A stretch of 64,000 bases of DNA from Psettodes erumei (GCA_016785225.1 JAFBJZ010000638.1:434001-498000); one strand, 5' to 3'; positions 27,833 through 38,380 are shown, numbered from the stretch's first letter. The notes: generated from the letters alone by a model not told the origin. A program made the numbers and translations.

Positions 27833-27948
27833 AGACAAAGAAACACTTAGTGCCTGAACGATTCTTTACTGATGCCCTTATCCTTGCTGTCAGGATCAGC
27901 ATATGAGTTTTGAACTTTAAAGGTTGTTGACAGCAGACTCTAAAAAAT

Positions 27949-27983
27949 GTGTGTGTGTGTGTGTGTGCACGCACGCATGCGTG
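27949..27983. repeat. (GT)n with CG-rich flank
   Basis: A GT run followed by GCACGCACGCATGCGTGTG, an alternating purine-pyrimidine tract only 120 bp from the (AC)n at 27794. The two arms are partly complementary and could pair. Confidence 0.9.
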
Positions 27984-30000
27984 TGGGTGGTTGAATGGTT
28001 TGACAAGCATTCGCATGAAACACCACAATGACAGTCAAGGCCCTTGTTGGTTTGTTGAGGAAAACAAAGACTTGTCACTCTGTTAGTGAAAAAAAAAAGA
28101 TTAGATAATCCTACACAGTTACAGCCAAGGCGACTAAATAATGGGAACACAGAGAGAGGAAAACAGATTTCAGAGTTTGAACAGGGCTGTGCGCGTTTGT
28201 GCGCGCGTGTCGTCGCTCTGAAGAGATCTGACGAGTGCACTCCCCCGTCTATACCCTGATTATTTGTGAAGCTTCTCACTTAATAGCTTTCCTCCTCCTC
28301 CATCTCCTGCTTCAATTGGACTGCTAATTATGTAAAGTGCTGGGCTCGCTGGAGGACACGCGCATACACACATGCGCTCGCATGCGCGGACTGACAAGTA
28401 GCAGCTTAATTACCATCTGAAATGACATCCTCATTGCTGCTGATATCTCTCTTAAGAAACACCAAGTTGGCGAGCAGCGCGTGCCGGCGCTGCGACTGTT
28501 CCGCTGCGCCTGCTAGGTTCCATAGATTACGTGTCGCGCACGCTGCGGTCGCTTGGAGTGCAGTCACCTGCGGTATCTTGCCGAGGCGCGATATTAGCTT
28601 TACATCGAGTATGAATGGCTTTTATCGCAGCTGCGGCCTTCACTTCCTGCGCAAATTGATGTTTTGTTCAGCTGCTTCCACTTTACAGCTCTGACGTTGC
28701 CATGGGAAGCTTTGCACGATTCTATAACTTAAACTCGATAACTTTGAGATGATGTAATACCTGACTTAAGGCTGGCTTATGGGAAATGTAGGTTTCGTAC
28801 AACATGGACTTACTTTTACCGCTGCTGTTAATAACATTGTCTTGCCTTCGGCTTCACCTCCAGATAAGGCGGTTTACATAATCTAATAAAAATGAACTGA
28901 ACCTTCCTTTGTAGTCTCTCACACACGCTTTAAAATACTGACATCATGTAGAGTAAGTTCAGTACGGCCTCGTCGGCCTTTGTGAATAGCTGTGTCAGTT
29001 TGGATTTTCTGGCGTGAGAACAGGAAGGTTCAGCTCTGCAGAGCTGTAGGCAGACCCGCCGGTACCAACCTGGAAAGGAGGACGCCGCTGAGGGGAAACG
29101 TGACTCGATGACTAACACAGCTGCAGCCGGTGTGCTCATGCACCATCGTCTGCCCAACGCTGACTTTGATCCTCAGGTGGATTTCATTCTCAGTCTTGAT
29201 GTAGCAATCACAACTCGTTACCATTTTTGGACCAGCAGGATGACATGTCAGCATCTTTTCCACAACATCTGGTTTCTGCTCTTCTTGTTTTTGTCTTACT
29301 GTTGGTGATTAGCATTTTGTTAGTATTTACGCACTGCCCGTCTAGAGTAAATACTCATTTGACAAATGAAGGGATGGAAAGTATTGCATTGAGAAGAGAT
29401 TCTGTCCCATCGCTCCTCGGCAGCTTGTAGTGTATATTTTTTAGAGATTTGTCTTTCACCTCCCTCTTGAACCCACCCTCAGTGATTCTAAAAGAACCGG
29501 GAGGATATCTTCAAAATAACACTCAACCTTTTCTGTATTGGTTTTTCTGCCACTCAAAGCAGAGTGAGTCATGCAGTGGGAATAAAATACATTGAATTGC
29601 AGTCAACCAAAGAGGTCCCTCTCCTTTTCCGAGGCGATGAAAAGCCATTTGACTACAACACAACTGATCCGTGCTGAAACTGATCGATGAGCGTCGGACA
29701 TGACGGGGACTGCTTTGCCCCGGAGAGGATGCTGCGAACCAAAACAGACCTCTGAAATTGGCTGCTATTATGTTGATGCTTACTTAAAAAGCAGCGGCAG
29801 CAGCAGAGTGTTGACTGCGGAGCAGTAAAACGCATGGTTAAATGCGTTAGGAAGGCGTTTTCCCTGATTCTTGAGGGCCCCCATGTGAAGGGCCGAGTCC
29901 ATCCCACACTGTTTGATTTGTTTCGATCGAGGCATTTTAAACATTCCACAGTTCGCGCCGAAGTGAACCATGCTCCATCAGCTTGCGCGTGTGTAGTGCT

Positions 30001-30105
30001 AATTAGCGAATGTTAGCGTGCTAAAAACACTGAGCGAGGATTGCGAACACGGCAAACGTTATGCTCGGTAGACGTGATAGCATTGCCGTTGCGAGAAATG
30101 TGGCT
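30001..30105. repeat. Fragment of a dispersed TTAGCATGC-type fish repeat
   Basis: AATTAGCGAATGTTAGCGTG, then GAACACGGCAAACGTTATGC and GATAGCATTGCCGTTGCGAG, follow the order of a repeat I recall as widespread in percomorph fish (GTTAGCATGC, GTAAACATTATACCTGC, TAGCATTGTCATTGTGAG). The same family appears at 56155-56480. The copy is diverged at many positions. Confidence 0.5.
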
Positions 30106-32351
30106 GCACACCGCTCATCCTTCCATGCACGAGTGTATTTCTACCACCTGTTGTTTCCAGCGGTTTATTATTCCAGCCTGTGGGGCAAGACAGACAAAAC
30201 ATTAGAAATTTAATGAATTCCAACAAAAGTCTGCTTTAGACCTTACGGTTCCAAAAGGTCGGCCCGCCCGCTTTCAAGAATGTTCAGATTCTCATATCTT
30301 CAAACATTTTATGTGGACATCACAGTATGTTTTACAGGGTGCTTTTCACGGCCGTCCTTGTCTCTCTGAGTTTTCTGAGCTCCAGATTGTCTCTCCCCGT
30401 GTTTTCTTTTTTTTTCTCCTTCTTCTTTCCTTCTAGCGTGAGCCTGGGACCTGACCTGGCTCACGAATCAATACATGCCTCTGTCAGTTAAGAGATCTGT
30501 CGCTGAACTGGCCGGGGGTTTTTTTGCGCGTGCGAAAGAGAAAGCAAAGCAGTCGCGACAAGGGAAGGAGCCCATGCAAGTTAGGATTGAGTAGAATTCC
30601 GGTGAGCCGAGGTTTCCGTTATCCTCCAGGCCACTGTACCCACAGAGCTGACAGCTTGTTCTTAGAATGGATTTAACAACGGCCCAAAAAGCAACACAGA
30701 CAAATGTGGGTTATTTATAGCAGAGCACTCTGAATGGTCCCGTGATCTCCAATATGAATTTTGACATTCAAACCTGCAGTGAGGAATTTTTGTTCCCCCC
30801 CCCCAGCACTGAGAGTAATTACATAAACACGCCGTTGATTATGTTCTTTTTTTAAACTGTAATCCTTCCTCTGAACGCAGAGTCTGTTTGTTTTTTCTTG
30901 AGCATTTGCAACTTTTTCTTGGCCGCTCCCTGGATTTTGCCAGCACAAGTTCCGCGATGCTCTCTGTTGCTGTCTCCTTCTCCGTCGCTGCAGTTGCTCC
31001 GCTCTGCAGCTCTGGCTAACCCTCTGCTAATCGTGCGGGAATGTCGCCACGGACGCAGGATTTAAAACTCGGCTATATTGTGAAATGCAGCCAGATTTAC
31101 CTGGCGCTGAAGTGCTAAATCAACCTTGTGTGAACTTGTTTGGCAACGGGCTTGAAAGTAACAGACTTTCATTTCATATTTAAACCTCCCGCACCTCAGC
31201 CTGGAGTGAAGCGAAATCCAATAGTACTTACTATGCATTACTTTTCGCACGAGTAAGCATTTTTCTCTACAAATGGACACGAAAATGGCACTTTATTCCG
31301 TGCACCCCCGCATGGAGAAGAGAAAGCGGCAGCTCGCGACGTGCGACGTTGCATCATTTCCAGGTACAGCCCCTCTCTCCTGCGACGCCCACCTCCAGCC
31401 TCAACGCTTCCCTGGATGCAGCCGAATGGTGGTGCATTTCAGAGGCCAGGGGGCTATTTTTTCTTTAAAAGCTGAGGTGTCAAAACAGGTATTTCATGGT
31501 TGGATACCCTTTCTAATCTGTCTCTCTCTCACTCGCTCTCCCCCCAAGAGGCCTCCAGTCTGCTGACAGCCCTCCTCTTTCTTTGCCACACCGGCTCTGC
31601 CTCTCCTCTGCCTTCCCAACATGAGAGGGGAACAGAACCCGGTCCTGCTCTGCAGCCTTTGGACCTAGATGGATCTGTTCCTACTGTCCGCGTTGAAACG
31701 CGAGGCAGTTTGAGTTGCTCGGCGCGCAGTGTTGATTTTTATGCGCGGCGCGGTGAATGTCCCACACCCTTTTTACAATTCCAAAGCAAAATTTCGCGAC
31801 AAAGGGCGCAGACACTGACCGACATCTATGGCAGGGGTGGGGGTTTTTGCCAGGGAGAGGAGGAAGTAGCACGGCGATTTAATTTTTCACACTGAGCAGT
31901 GTGTGTGCGTGCACTTCCGCTGTCTGCGCTCCCAGACACTCACCTGTCACTCCACGGATGATGAATACAGCTGCAGCCAGGCATGAGGGATGAGTGTGTG
32001 TGTGTGTGATGGATAAAATATAAAGGGACACACATGCATGGTTTAAATTAGGTTCACTTTTCTTCACCAGGGCTGTTTGCGTATATATATAAATATATAT
32101 GTGTGTGTTTACTTTCATAGAGCTCATTCTCTTTTATCTTAATCGAAAGCTTTAGTAGTATAAACAGAGATGGCAGGCTGAGGTGAAGCACATGCAATAT
32201 ATTTCTGTATTTTATGCAGTGATGATGCTATCTGTTGTTTTTTGCACACACACAAACACACCCGCTATCTACACCCTCACCGTGTTTGCTGGAACCACAT
32301 ACGCTAGATCCCCACCAGCATTTCAACACTTCCTGTCTCTTCTTCGCGCAG

Positions 32352-32555
32352 AGGCCTCGATCCTGTCGTACGACGGCAGCATGTACATGAAGGTCGTGAT
32401 GCCGAACGCCATGCACACGGAGGCCGAGGACGTCTCCCTGCGCTTCATGTCCCAGCGGGCGTTCGGCCTGCTCATGGCCGCCACGTCCCGCGACTCGGCG
32501 GACACGTTGAGGCTGGAGCTGGACAGCGGGAGGGTCAAGCTGACGGTCAACCTAG
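32352..32555 (+). CDS. nrxn3: nrxn3 coding exon: start of LNS4
   Basis: Exon of 204 nt between CTTCGCGCAG and donor GTATCG. Two bases complete the Glu codon begun in the EGF-B exon, and it ends with one base (G) after VNL. It encodes the first strands of LNS4: ASILSYDGSMYMK, MHTEAEDVSLRFMSQRA, TSRDSADTLRLELDSG and VKLTVNL. ASILS is the neurexin-3 form (ATVLS in neurexins 1 and 2, as I recall). The exon ends exactly at splice site 3, so its last base is completed either by the microexon at 34086 or directly by the exon at 35481. The donor GTATCG is weaker than most in this gene, which suits regulated splicing. Confidence 0.96.
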
Positions 32556-34085
32556 GTATCGTATAAACCGTCCCCGTTGGCCCCCCTCCCCTCCAGTTCA
32601 AGAGGAGGCCTTACTGTTTGTGTGTTTTCATTCTTCTGTAAAATATTCTTTATGGTCCGGACTTGATATCAGACCTAACGCATACTAAAACCAACTTTTT
32701 CTAGTTTGTCTTTGTAGCTGCATGTCTTGTTTTTTGACCTGCCTGAATTGTAAGTTTTCCTGCCTTGATGCTTAGTCGTCTTCATAGATTTTTTTTCTCT
32801 CGATCCATCAATCTAACACTTAACAAAGTTATCCATGCCCTGCAGAACATCTTTTGAACAGATCATAGATCATTTTAGTCATGCTCATTATGTTGTGCGA
32901 ATAGATTTTTCCAAAGGCACAGCATTTTGCTTCTATTTTATATATATATTTTTTTAGTTTAATAGATGGCACTGTCCTCAGACATGCATTAATTCAGACA
33001 GCAACATTTCAGATTGTGTTCTGCCATCTATTCAGAGCTGCAGGTAAGCGTCCGTGCATTTCAGTGCCGCACCGATCGTACGCATTCTTCTCATGTGGGT
33101 ATGTTCCTGTGGTCTTTTGTTTTAATTTTTTTTATTCTTTGATTGTTTTCCTCATGACAGCAGGTTCATGTTTCTCTCTGTCCATTAGTAACCCTCGGTC
33201 TAGCTGGCATCTCCCACGCCTTGTTCAAAGATGGCACTCACCCCTTCAAAGGCCCCCGAGCCTGCGGCCCATCTGGCAAACAGCCCGACGCCACGGCACC
33301 CAGCGCGCCTGCAGATGGTGGCATGGGTGGCACATTTTAAGTAGAGTGCAGGCCTTCATACCAGTGAGCCTAGAGTAGATACTCTCTAGATAAAACCTAC
33401 AAATACACATGAACCACATTGGTTATCACAGCTGCTAAAAACATGACCTGTGTGTAGCCAGCAACTCAAGTTTTCAATATGCAGTGTGGTCTTAATATTT
33501 AAATACATTTCAAATTCTGATCTGATCTGTTAAATTCAAAGAGCCCTTAACTTCCACAGCGTCCTCTGAGAGGGGGGAGGGTCATCGGGCCTCTGTACGG
33601 TGCTGGTGCTGCGTGGCTCGCGGCTGTTTGCTCCCACTTTTCTGTTGCGGTTGACGGCACATGACCAGCCTGGTCACATGGATTTCAACCTGCGCCTGCC
33701 AAACGCAGGCTCAGTGCTCTCCCTAGGGTGGAGCTTGGAGTTAGAGCTGCAGATTTAATGACATTTAAAACTGTTGAATTTCAACAGTGGGCTACAAGTA
33801 AAATGTTTTGCCTTCAGTTGCTGGGTTGCAAAAATCAATGTGGCCGTCGAATTGCGGGTGAACTGGTACATAATATTCAACATTATTGGTACAATATTGT
33901 TTAGAATGAATTGGATTGACACTATCACTATAGTACCATTGACCATCAGTCGCCAACCAGGCTGAAATGGCCGCCGGTGTCATGTGACCGTCCCCGGAAG
34001 GTGGCTTCTCTTGCTCTTGGATGTCTGCAGCTGTAACCTTGAAGATGCGATTTCATCTGTCACTTATTCTCCCTTCCCCATCTAG
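32556..34085 (+). other. nrxn3: nrxn3 intron before the SS3 microexon
   Basis: Intron of 1530 nt. It ends in a pyrimidine-rich tract and acceptor (TTATTCTCCCTTCCCCATCTAG). A second good-looking acceptor (CTCTCTGTCCATTAG) at 33174-33188 opens a GC-rich frame described separately. The rest is AT-rich with nothing else recognised. Confidence 0.85.
33189..33341 (+). other. nrxn3: Possible alternative exon (cassette or 3'-terminal) at SS3
   Basis: After the acceptor CTCTCTGTCCATTAG, with CTCATGA about 35 nt upstream as a possible branch site, there is a GC-rich island in AT-rich intron. Joined to the leftover G of the LNS4 exon it reads in frame for 50 codons (VTLGLAGISHALFKDG..., ending ...GGMGGTF) and stops at 33339-33341. 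As a terminal exon it would end the protein inside LNS4, but no AATAAA was seen soon after it. As a cassette it could leave at GTGGCA (33318 or 33327). Both sites preserve phase (129 or 138 nt), and both are weak donors. No known neurexin insert is recalled with this sequence, so it may be a chance opening. Confidence 0.2.
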
Positions 34086-34112
34086 ACTGTGTCAGGATAA
34101 ACTGTAACACCA
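34086..34112 (+). CDS. nrxn3: nrxn3 SS3 alternative microexon (27 nt) in LNS4
   Basis: A 27-nt exon bounded by TTCCCCATCTAG and a perfect donor GTAAGT (34113-34118). With the preceding G it reads D-C-V-R-I-N-C-N-T plus one base (A), which the next exon completes as Ser. The result, DCVRINCNTS, matches the SS3 insert of mammalian neurexins (DCIRINCNSS as I recall). Inclusion replaces a single Gly (VNL-G-KGPE) by these ten residues. The insert brings two cysteines and an N-T-S glycosylation sequon. Both ends are phase 1, so skipping keeps the frame. Regulation is presumably neuronal and splicing-based, since the exon is far below normal exon-definition length. Confidence 0.93.
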
Positions 34113-34940
34113 GTAAGTCAACATTCTTCTTCTGCAGCCTTCTTCCTTCGGTCCATGTGCGGTTGTAGCCTGTGTGCCAGATGTAAGGGCAGGGTTGTGT
34201 GAATGCACGGGACTGATAAGAGGATTTCTCAGATAAGAGGGGGGAGAAGTAATAGCCAGAGATCAAAGTTATGCAAATCTGACTTAATGTACGCTATATA
34301 TTTTAAATGGCCCATTTTTCCAACGAATTCGGGCGACTAGTTCTTAATCTTTCCCCGTGTGCCGGTAGCTACGCACCGAACATTTGCACTTTCAGAGTCT
34401 ATGGGCTATATTGTTTCCCCGGTTGCGCTGTAATATATATACGCTGTGTGTCCCACTCGCTTTGTTTTCTGGCCCCTCGCATTTTTTTTTTGAAGGCATA
34501 CTGCAGCGTACGGGCCTGTAATGTGATAAACAAGGTGTTGGCGGACATGCTCTTACTCATGGAAAGGACTCTTATTTCTCACAGCCTCGTAGAGAGAGGA
34601 AAGCGAAGCGTCATGTTGTGGCCCGCTGTCGTCATCAGTGATGACGATTATCGACATAAGATTGATTGGTTTGCATAGAATCAATGATTTCATCAGCTTA
34701 AAAATCAACGTGTCCTCAGTCTCATCCAAACCAAAAAGCAACTCTTGTCTTCTAGCACAGCTGAAAGCAAACATCGGGAACTCATATTACCTTCTACAAG
34801 AACCAGACTGTACGCCAGCGTTTGTTCACAGGGCGGCACCAGCAAGGGATGATATCACTTTAATAACCAAGTCACCAAGTGACCAAACAATGCTGTTCCT
34901 TACAGGACCCTGGCCTTGTGGTCAACGTAGTGGGGCTGGG

Positions 34941-34954
34941 TTGCCCCCTAGTGG
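34941..34954 (-). promoter_or_regulatory. CTCF-like motif (minus orientation)
   Basis: TTGCCCCCTAGTGG matches the reverse complement of the CTCF core (CCACTAGGGGGCAA) at 13 of 14 positions. It lies 0.83 kb downstream of the SS3 microexon. Binding is inferred. Confidence 0.4.
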
Positions 34955-35149
34955 TAGGTTACACGAATTACTTAACTTCTCAAAAATCACAAAATCTCTT
35001 CAGGATCTACCTACAGCATGGAAACGCTGGTATAAACATCAAATGTAGTCGTGATCTGTCCTGCAGTTCAACTGAAATTAAAACAGTGTGAATGAATCAA
35101 GGTATAAAACTCAAAAGGCTCATTCAAAACTGCCAGCCAGTGAGCAAGG

Positions 35150-35174
<25 letters not shown>
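35150..35174. repeat. (GA)n microsatellite
   Basis: A purine run of about twelve GA units, able to form triplex DNA. Confidence 0.94.
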
Positions 35175-35180
<6 letters not shown>

Positions 35181-35480
35181 ATTCTACCTGGATTCTTTGG
35201 GTCACAGGTAGTGAGTCCTTGTGTGAGTAACAGCAAATGTCCCCTTTTTATTATGCCGTTGGTCGTGAATTGTATTGTTTTCCTCTGCTCGTCTGACCCT
35301 AAACCAAATGTTTGTTTGGCAAGTAATCGTCCCTATCTCCGAATGTTATTATCGTCGGAGAAAATATATATTTTTTTATTGTTAATCGTTTACAGTCCGT
35401 CACCTTCTGCTGTGAGAGCAAAGATTTGGTTTTGTGCTTGCGCTTCCCCCGCCCCTCCACTAACTAACCTTCCTCTTCAG

Positions 35481-35600
35481 GCAAGGGCCCTGAGGTTCTT
35501 TATGCCGGACAAAAGCTCAACGACAATGAATGGCACTCGCTTCGAGTGATCCGCCGCGGTAAAAACTTCAAGCTCACTGTGGATGACGACATGGCCGAAG
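35481..35600 (+). CDS. nrxn3: nrxn3 coding exon: middle of LNS4
   Basis: Exon of 120 nt after CTTCCTCTTCAG, with donor GTATTT. Two bases in, one base out. It encodes KGPEVLYAGQKLNDNEWH, then SLRVIRRGKNFKLTVDDDMA and the first base of the following Gly. The N-D-N-E-W-H strand and R-R-G-K turn are typical of LNS domains. LYAGQK and VDDDxAEG fit neurexin-3. This exon receives either the LNS4 start exon directly (giving Gly-Lys) or the SS3 microexon (giving Thr-Ser-Lys). No ATG lies near its start, so simple ORF calling would miss most of it. Confidence 0.95.
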
Positions 35601-36115
35601 GTATTTCCCTCGTGAACCTGCCGTTTAACAATACCCACGATCCTGTCTGCACGTTGATTTCTTTTTTTCTCTCTCTCTTCGGCGGTGGAGATGTTTCTGA
35701 TATCTTTATTTGATGTCATATTCTGCCTCCATGTTGCCATGTGAGGATTCAGACGCGTTAGGTTTTACAAGCGAGAAATCAATACTGATTACGTTATCAG
35801 AGGAAAATATGTTGTAACAGCATCTTAACCATGAGACTGAAAACCCTCTCATAAAAAATCAAAGAAAGAATACTAGAATTAAAATGTCAGAATATTTTGC
35901 GTGTGTAACATTGATGAATTATAACATGAATAATGTCTAAATCTAAATAATGTCAAGCTTCTGCTGGTATTCTTTGGTAGGGTTATTTCAGCAGGATGAC
36001 ACAAGGTGAAGCTGCGCTAACGTTAGGTTCAAGTTAGGTTGCACTGTCCTTCCTTCTCTTCCCCCCCCCCTCGTCCCTTGACTTCCTCTCCGTTCTCCTC
36101 CCTCCTCCATCTCAG
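35601..36115 (+). other. nrxn3: nrxn3 intron in LNS4
   Basis: Intron of 515 nt, GTATTT...CCTCCATCTCAG. The 3' half is strongly pyrimidine-rich (about 36045-36115, with C10 at 36061-36070). Nothing else was recognised. Confidence 0.9.
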
Positions 36116-36228
36116 GCCAGATGGTGGGCGACCACACTCGCCTGGAGTTCAACAACGTGGAGACGGGCATTCTGACGGAGAGGCGATTTGTCTCCTCCGC
36201 TCCCTCCTCCTTCATAGGGCATCTTCAG
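36116..36228 (+). CDS. nrxn3: nrxn3 coding exon: later LNS4
   Basis: Exon of 113 nt after CCTCCATCTCAG, with donor GTACAA. It completes Gly, then encodes QMVGDHTRLEFNNVETGILT, then ERRFVSSAPSSFIGHLQ, ending on a full codon. These are the E-T-G-I and F-I-G-H-L motifs of LNS4 in all neurexins; VGDHTRLEF is the neurexin-3-like form. The frame stays open 33 codons past the donor to a stop at 36325-36327. Confidence 0.95.
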
Positions 36229-36542
36229 GTACAAAGTGCAAGGGCATTCATCACCCGACAGCTGCATGATTACCGCACTCCTGAAGAGGAGGTTCTCTTT
36301 GTTATCATTCATCATTGGAACGAATGAGGTGGTCATCGTGAGACGTGTTTGTGAGGATTCGTCTTAGTTTTTAAATGAAAGATACAGTATATGAGCAGAT
36401 TATTATTTTCTGGGGATCTTTTGGGAGTGACTACTCGACACATAAAATTGGAGTGTTGTCATTTAGCAATTTTACGCGCCGTTACCATGGGAATCTCCAC
36501 AAGTTATCTAAAAACACCACGTCTCATTAACCCCCCCCCCAG
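36229..36542 (+). other. nrxn3: nrxn3 short intron, LNS4/LNS5
   Basis: Intron of 314 nt. The donor GTACAA is non-ideal. The acceptor is a C10 run followed by AG (36531-36542). The second AG at 36543-36544 is 2 nt away and would shift the frame, so the first AG is used. Confidence 0.9.
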
Positions 36543-36811
36543 AGCCTGAAGTTTAATGGGATGCAGTACATCGACATGTGCAAGAACGGGGACATCGACT
36601 TCTGCGAGCTCAACGCCCGTTTCGGCATGCGCTTCATCATCGCCGACCCCGTGACCTTCAAGACCAAGGGCAGTTACCTGGGCCTGGCCACCCTGCAGGC
36701 CTACACCACCATGCACCTCTTCTTTCAGTTCAAAACCACCTCGCCCGACGGGTTCGTCATCTTCAACAGCGGAGACGGGAATGACTTCATTGCCGTCGAA
36801 CTGGTCAAAGG
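36543..36811 (+). CDS. nrxn3: nrxn3 coding exon: end of LNS4 and start of LNS5
   Basis: Exon of 269 nt after a C-run AG, with donor GTGAGT. It enters in phase 0 and leaves two bases (GG of Gly). Residues 1-26 close LNS4 (SLKFNGMQYIDMCKNGD and IDFCELNARFG, with the domain's terminal Cys pair). Residues from about 31 open LNS5: IIADPVTFKTKGSYLGLATL, AYTTMHLFFQFKTTSPDG and FNSGDGNDFIAVELVKG. These match neurexin-3 nearly word for word as I recall it. The frame is intact. Confidence 0.96.
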
Positions 36812-37078
36812 GTGAGTGGGGCAGCTGATAGGGTGACGTGTTGATGTTGTTGAGCCGTTATTACATTTTTAAAATAGCAGCACGATTCATTTAACAATGT
36901 TCAGCAACTTATCGATCCCAAATCCTCTGCTGCACCTTCTGTAAGCTCGTAAAAGCAATGTGTTGCAGTGAAGATTGTTTCCTTTATCAGTTTAACTCCC
37001 ATTAGTGTCAGAGCGACGTGTGAGACATTTTCGACTAAAATCGATCAGTCTAACGAACCCCCGATTCTTCCCCGCCAG
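36812..37078 (+). other. nrxn3: nrxn3 short intron in LNS5
   Basis: Intron of 267 nt, GTGAGT...TTCTTCCCCGCCAG. No other content. Confidence 0.92.
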
Positions 37079-37269
37079 CTTCATCCACTACGTGTTCGAC
37101 CTGGGCAACGGGCCAAGTCTGCTGAAGGGGAACAGCGACAACCCTCTGAACGACAACCAGTGGCACAACGTGGTCATCACGCGGGACGTTTCCAACACGC
37201 ACACGCTCAAGGTGGACTCAAAGTCCGTCACCCAGAATGTCAACGGCGCCAAGAACCTCGACCTTAAAG
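37079..37269 (+). CDS. nrxn3: nrxn3 coding exon: middle of LNS5
   Basis: Exon of 191 nt after CCCCGCCAG, with donor GTACCA. One base completes Gly, and one base is left over. It encodes FIHYVFDLGNGPSLLKGNSD, then NPLNDNQWHNVVITRDVSNT and NVNGAKNLDLK. The D-N-Q-W-H-N-V strand and the D-L-G-N-G loop are standard for LNS5. The frame is intact and conservation is high. Confidence 0.96.
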
Positions 37270-37639
37270 GTACCACGTCCTTGCTTTGGGAGAAGTTCCG
37301 ATGACCCTCTTCATCGTCAAATAAAATATCATGCAACCAAAACAGGATCTGCACGCCCCAAGTCAGAACCTGAAATGTTCAGACTTGAGAAAATCTAAAT
37401 GTTTGACAGCTTGACATTGTCAGTAAGCTTTCATGACTCATTGACTCAAATGACTACATATAATTTCCTTAGAGATGAGAGATTGTTGCAGTGAATCAGC
37501 TTTTAATTTTCCTCACAGGAGAGGTATCAGTTGGAAAGAACGAAAATATGAGACAAGAAAGCCTAATATCTGCTGACTTCCAGATCGTACACTTGATTCG
37601 CACACTCATCTGCCCCCCCTCCCCCAATCTCACCTTCAG
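37270..37639 (+). other. nrxn3: nrxn3 short intron in LNS5
   Basis: Intron of 370 nt, GTACCA...AATCTCACCTTCAG. A C-rich stretch lies about 15-30 nt before the acceptor. Nothing else was recognised. Confidence 0.92.
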
Positions 37640-37813
37640 GTGACCTGTTCATCGGAGGTCTGGGACCCAACATGTACCAGAACCTCCCGAAGCTGGTGGT
37701 TTCTCGGGAGGGCTTCCAGGGCTGCTTGGCCTCGGTCGACCTGAACGGCCGCCTGCCAGACCTCATCAATGACGCCCTCTTCCGCAGCGGGCAGATTGAG
37801 CGTGGCTGTGAAG
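37640..37813 (+). CDS. nrxn3: nrxn3 coding exon: end of LNS5
   Basis: Exon of 174 nt after CACCTTCAG, with donor GTACAG. Two bases complete Gly and one base (G) is left. It encodes GDLFIGGLGPNMYQNLPKL, REGFQGCLASVDLNGRLPDL and INDALFRSGQIERGCE. The two cysteines (FQGC and ERGC) are the closing disulphide of LNS5. GLxxxMYxNLPKL is closest to neurexin-3. It carries no ATG near its start, so simple ORF calling misses it. Confidence 0.96.
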
Positions 37814-38380
37814 GTACAGATGGCCTGTAGCGCATCAGCACCGTGACCCGCCGTGTGAGATTTATTAGTCTAATTAGACGGCTCTTCAGTCTCCCTCACA
37901 GCCTTCGCTTGGCATTGTTAATCCTGCTCATTTTTCTTCGTCGGATATGTCGCACTGCAGGATCAAGTATTAAAGCCTAAATAACAAAAGCGGTGCAAAC
38001 GTTCCATTGAACTATTTTGAATTGTAGGTAATGTTGCAAGGTAGGCTGCTGTTATTTTCAGTTGCTTGTGTTCAGCAACGTTTTACACCCTGAAATGACC
38101 ATCTTAAAGAAAACTAGCTCGTTGCTAAATCAGAATATAAATAAGTTGCCGATGTGTCATTTGTACAGAGATGCACTGATTAATTTTGCCTCTTTACTGT
38201 TATTTATCAGCTTTGCCTTGAGCTTGTTTCCATCCATATTAGCTATTTTACTATGTCTGTTCCAAAACCATTTGAACCAATTTGGTGTTTAATAGATTAT
38301 TACTTTTTTCCTGTTTAACACTTAATTGTGTTTTTTAAAAAAGGATATTCCTTGGGTATGGTGCAGGCCTCGACATATTT

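Larger units (their letters stand above)
13017..32351 (+). other. nrxn3: nrxn3 large intron between EGF-B and LNS4
   Basis: Intron of 19335 nt, donor GTGAGA and acceptor TTCTTCGCGCAG. It holds several microsatellites (17.3, 17.5, 24.0, 27.8 and 27.95 kb), dispersed repeat fragments near 26.7 and 30.0 kb, and a CTCF-like motif at 24374. Otherwise it is mixed AT-rich and GC-rich sequence in which open frames up to 148 codons (13228-13674) have no recognisable product or paired splice sites. The region at about 19880-20010 is AT-rich and complex, like a conserved non-coding element. I see no protein gene on either strand. Confidence 0.8.
34113..35480 (+). other. nrxn3: nrxn3 intron after the SS3 microexon
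   Basis: Intron of 1368 nt, GTAAGT...CTTCCTCTTCAG. It has a TTCTTCTTCTGCAG pyrimidine tract just after the microexon, a CTCF-like motif at 34941 and a (GA)n run at 35150. No further exon was recognised. The overlapping frames at 34307-35048 lack splice support. Confidence 0.85.

Noticed and set aside
37833..37849. REST/RE1-like TCAGCACCGTGACCCG
   Set aside because: Only the left half fits the consensus, with two mismatches in the right half. Too weak to call.
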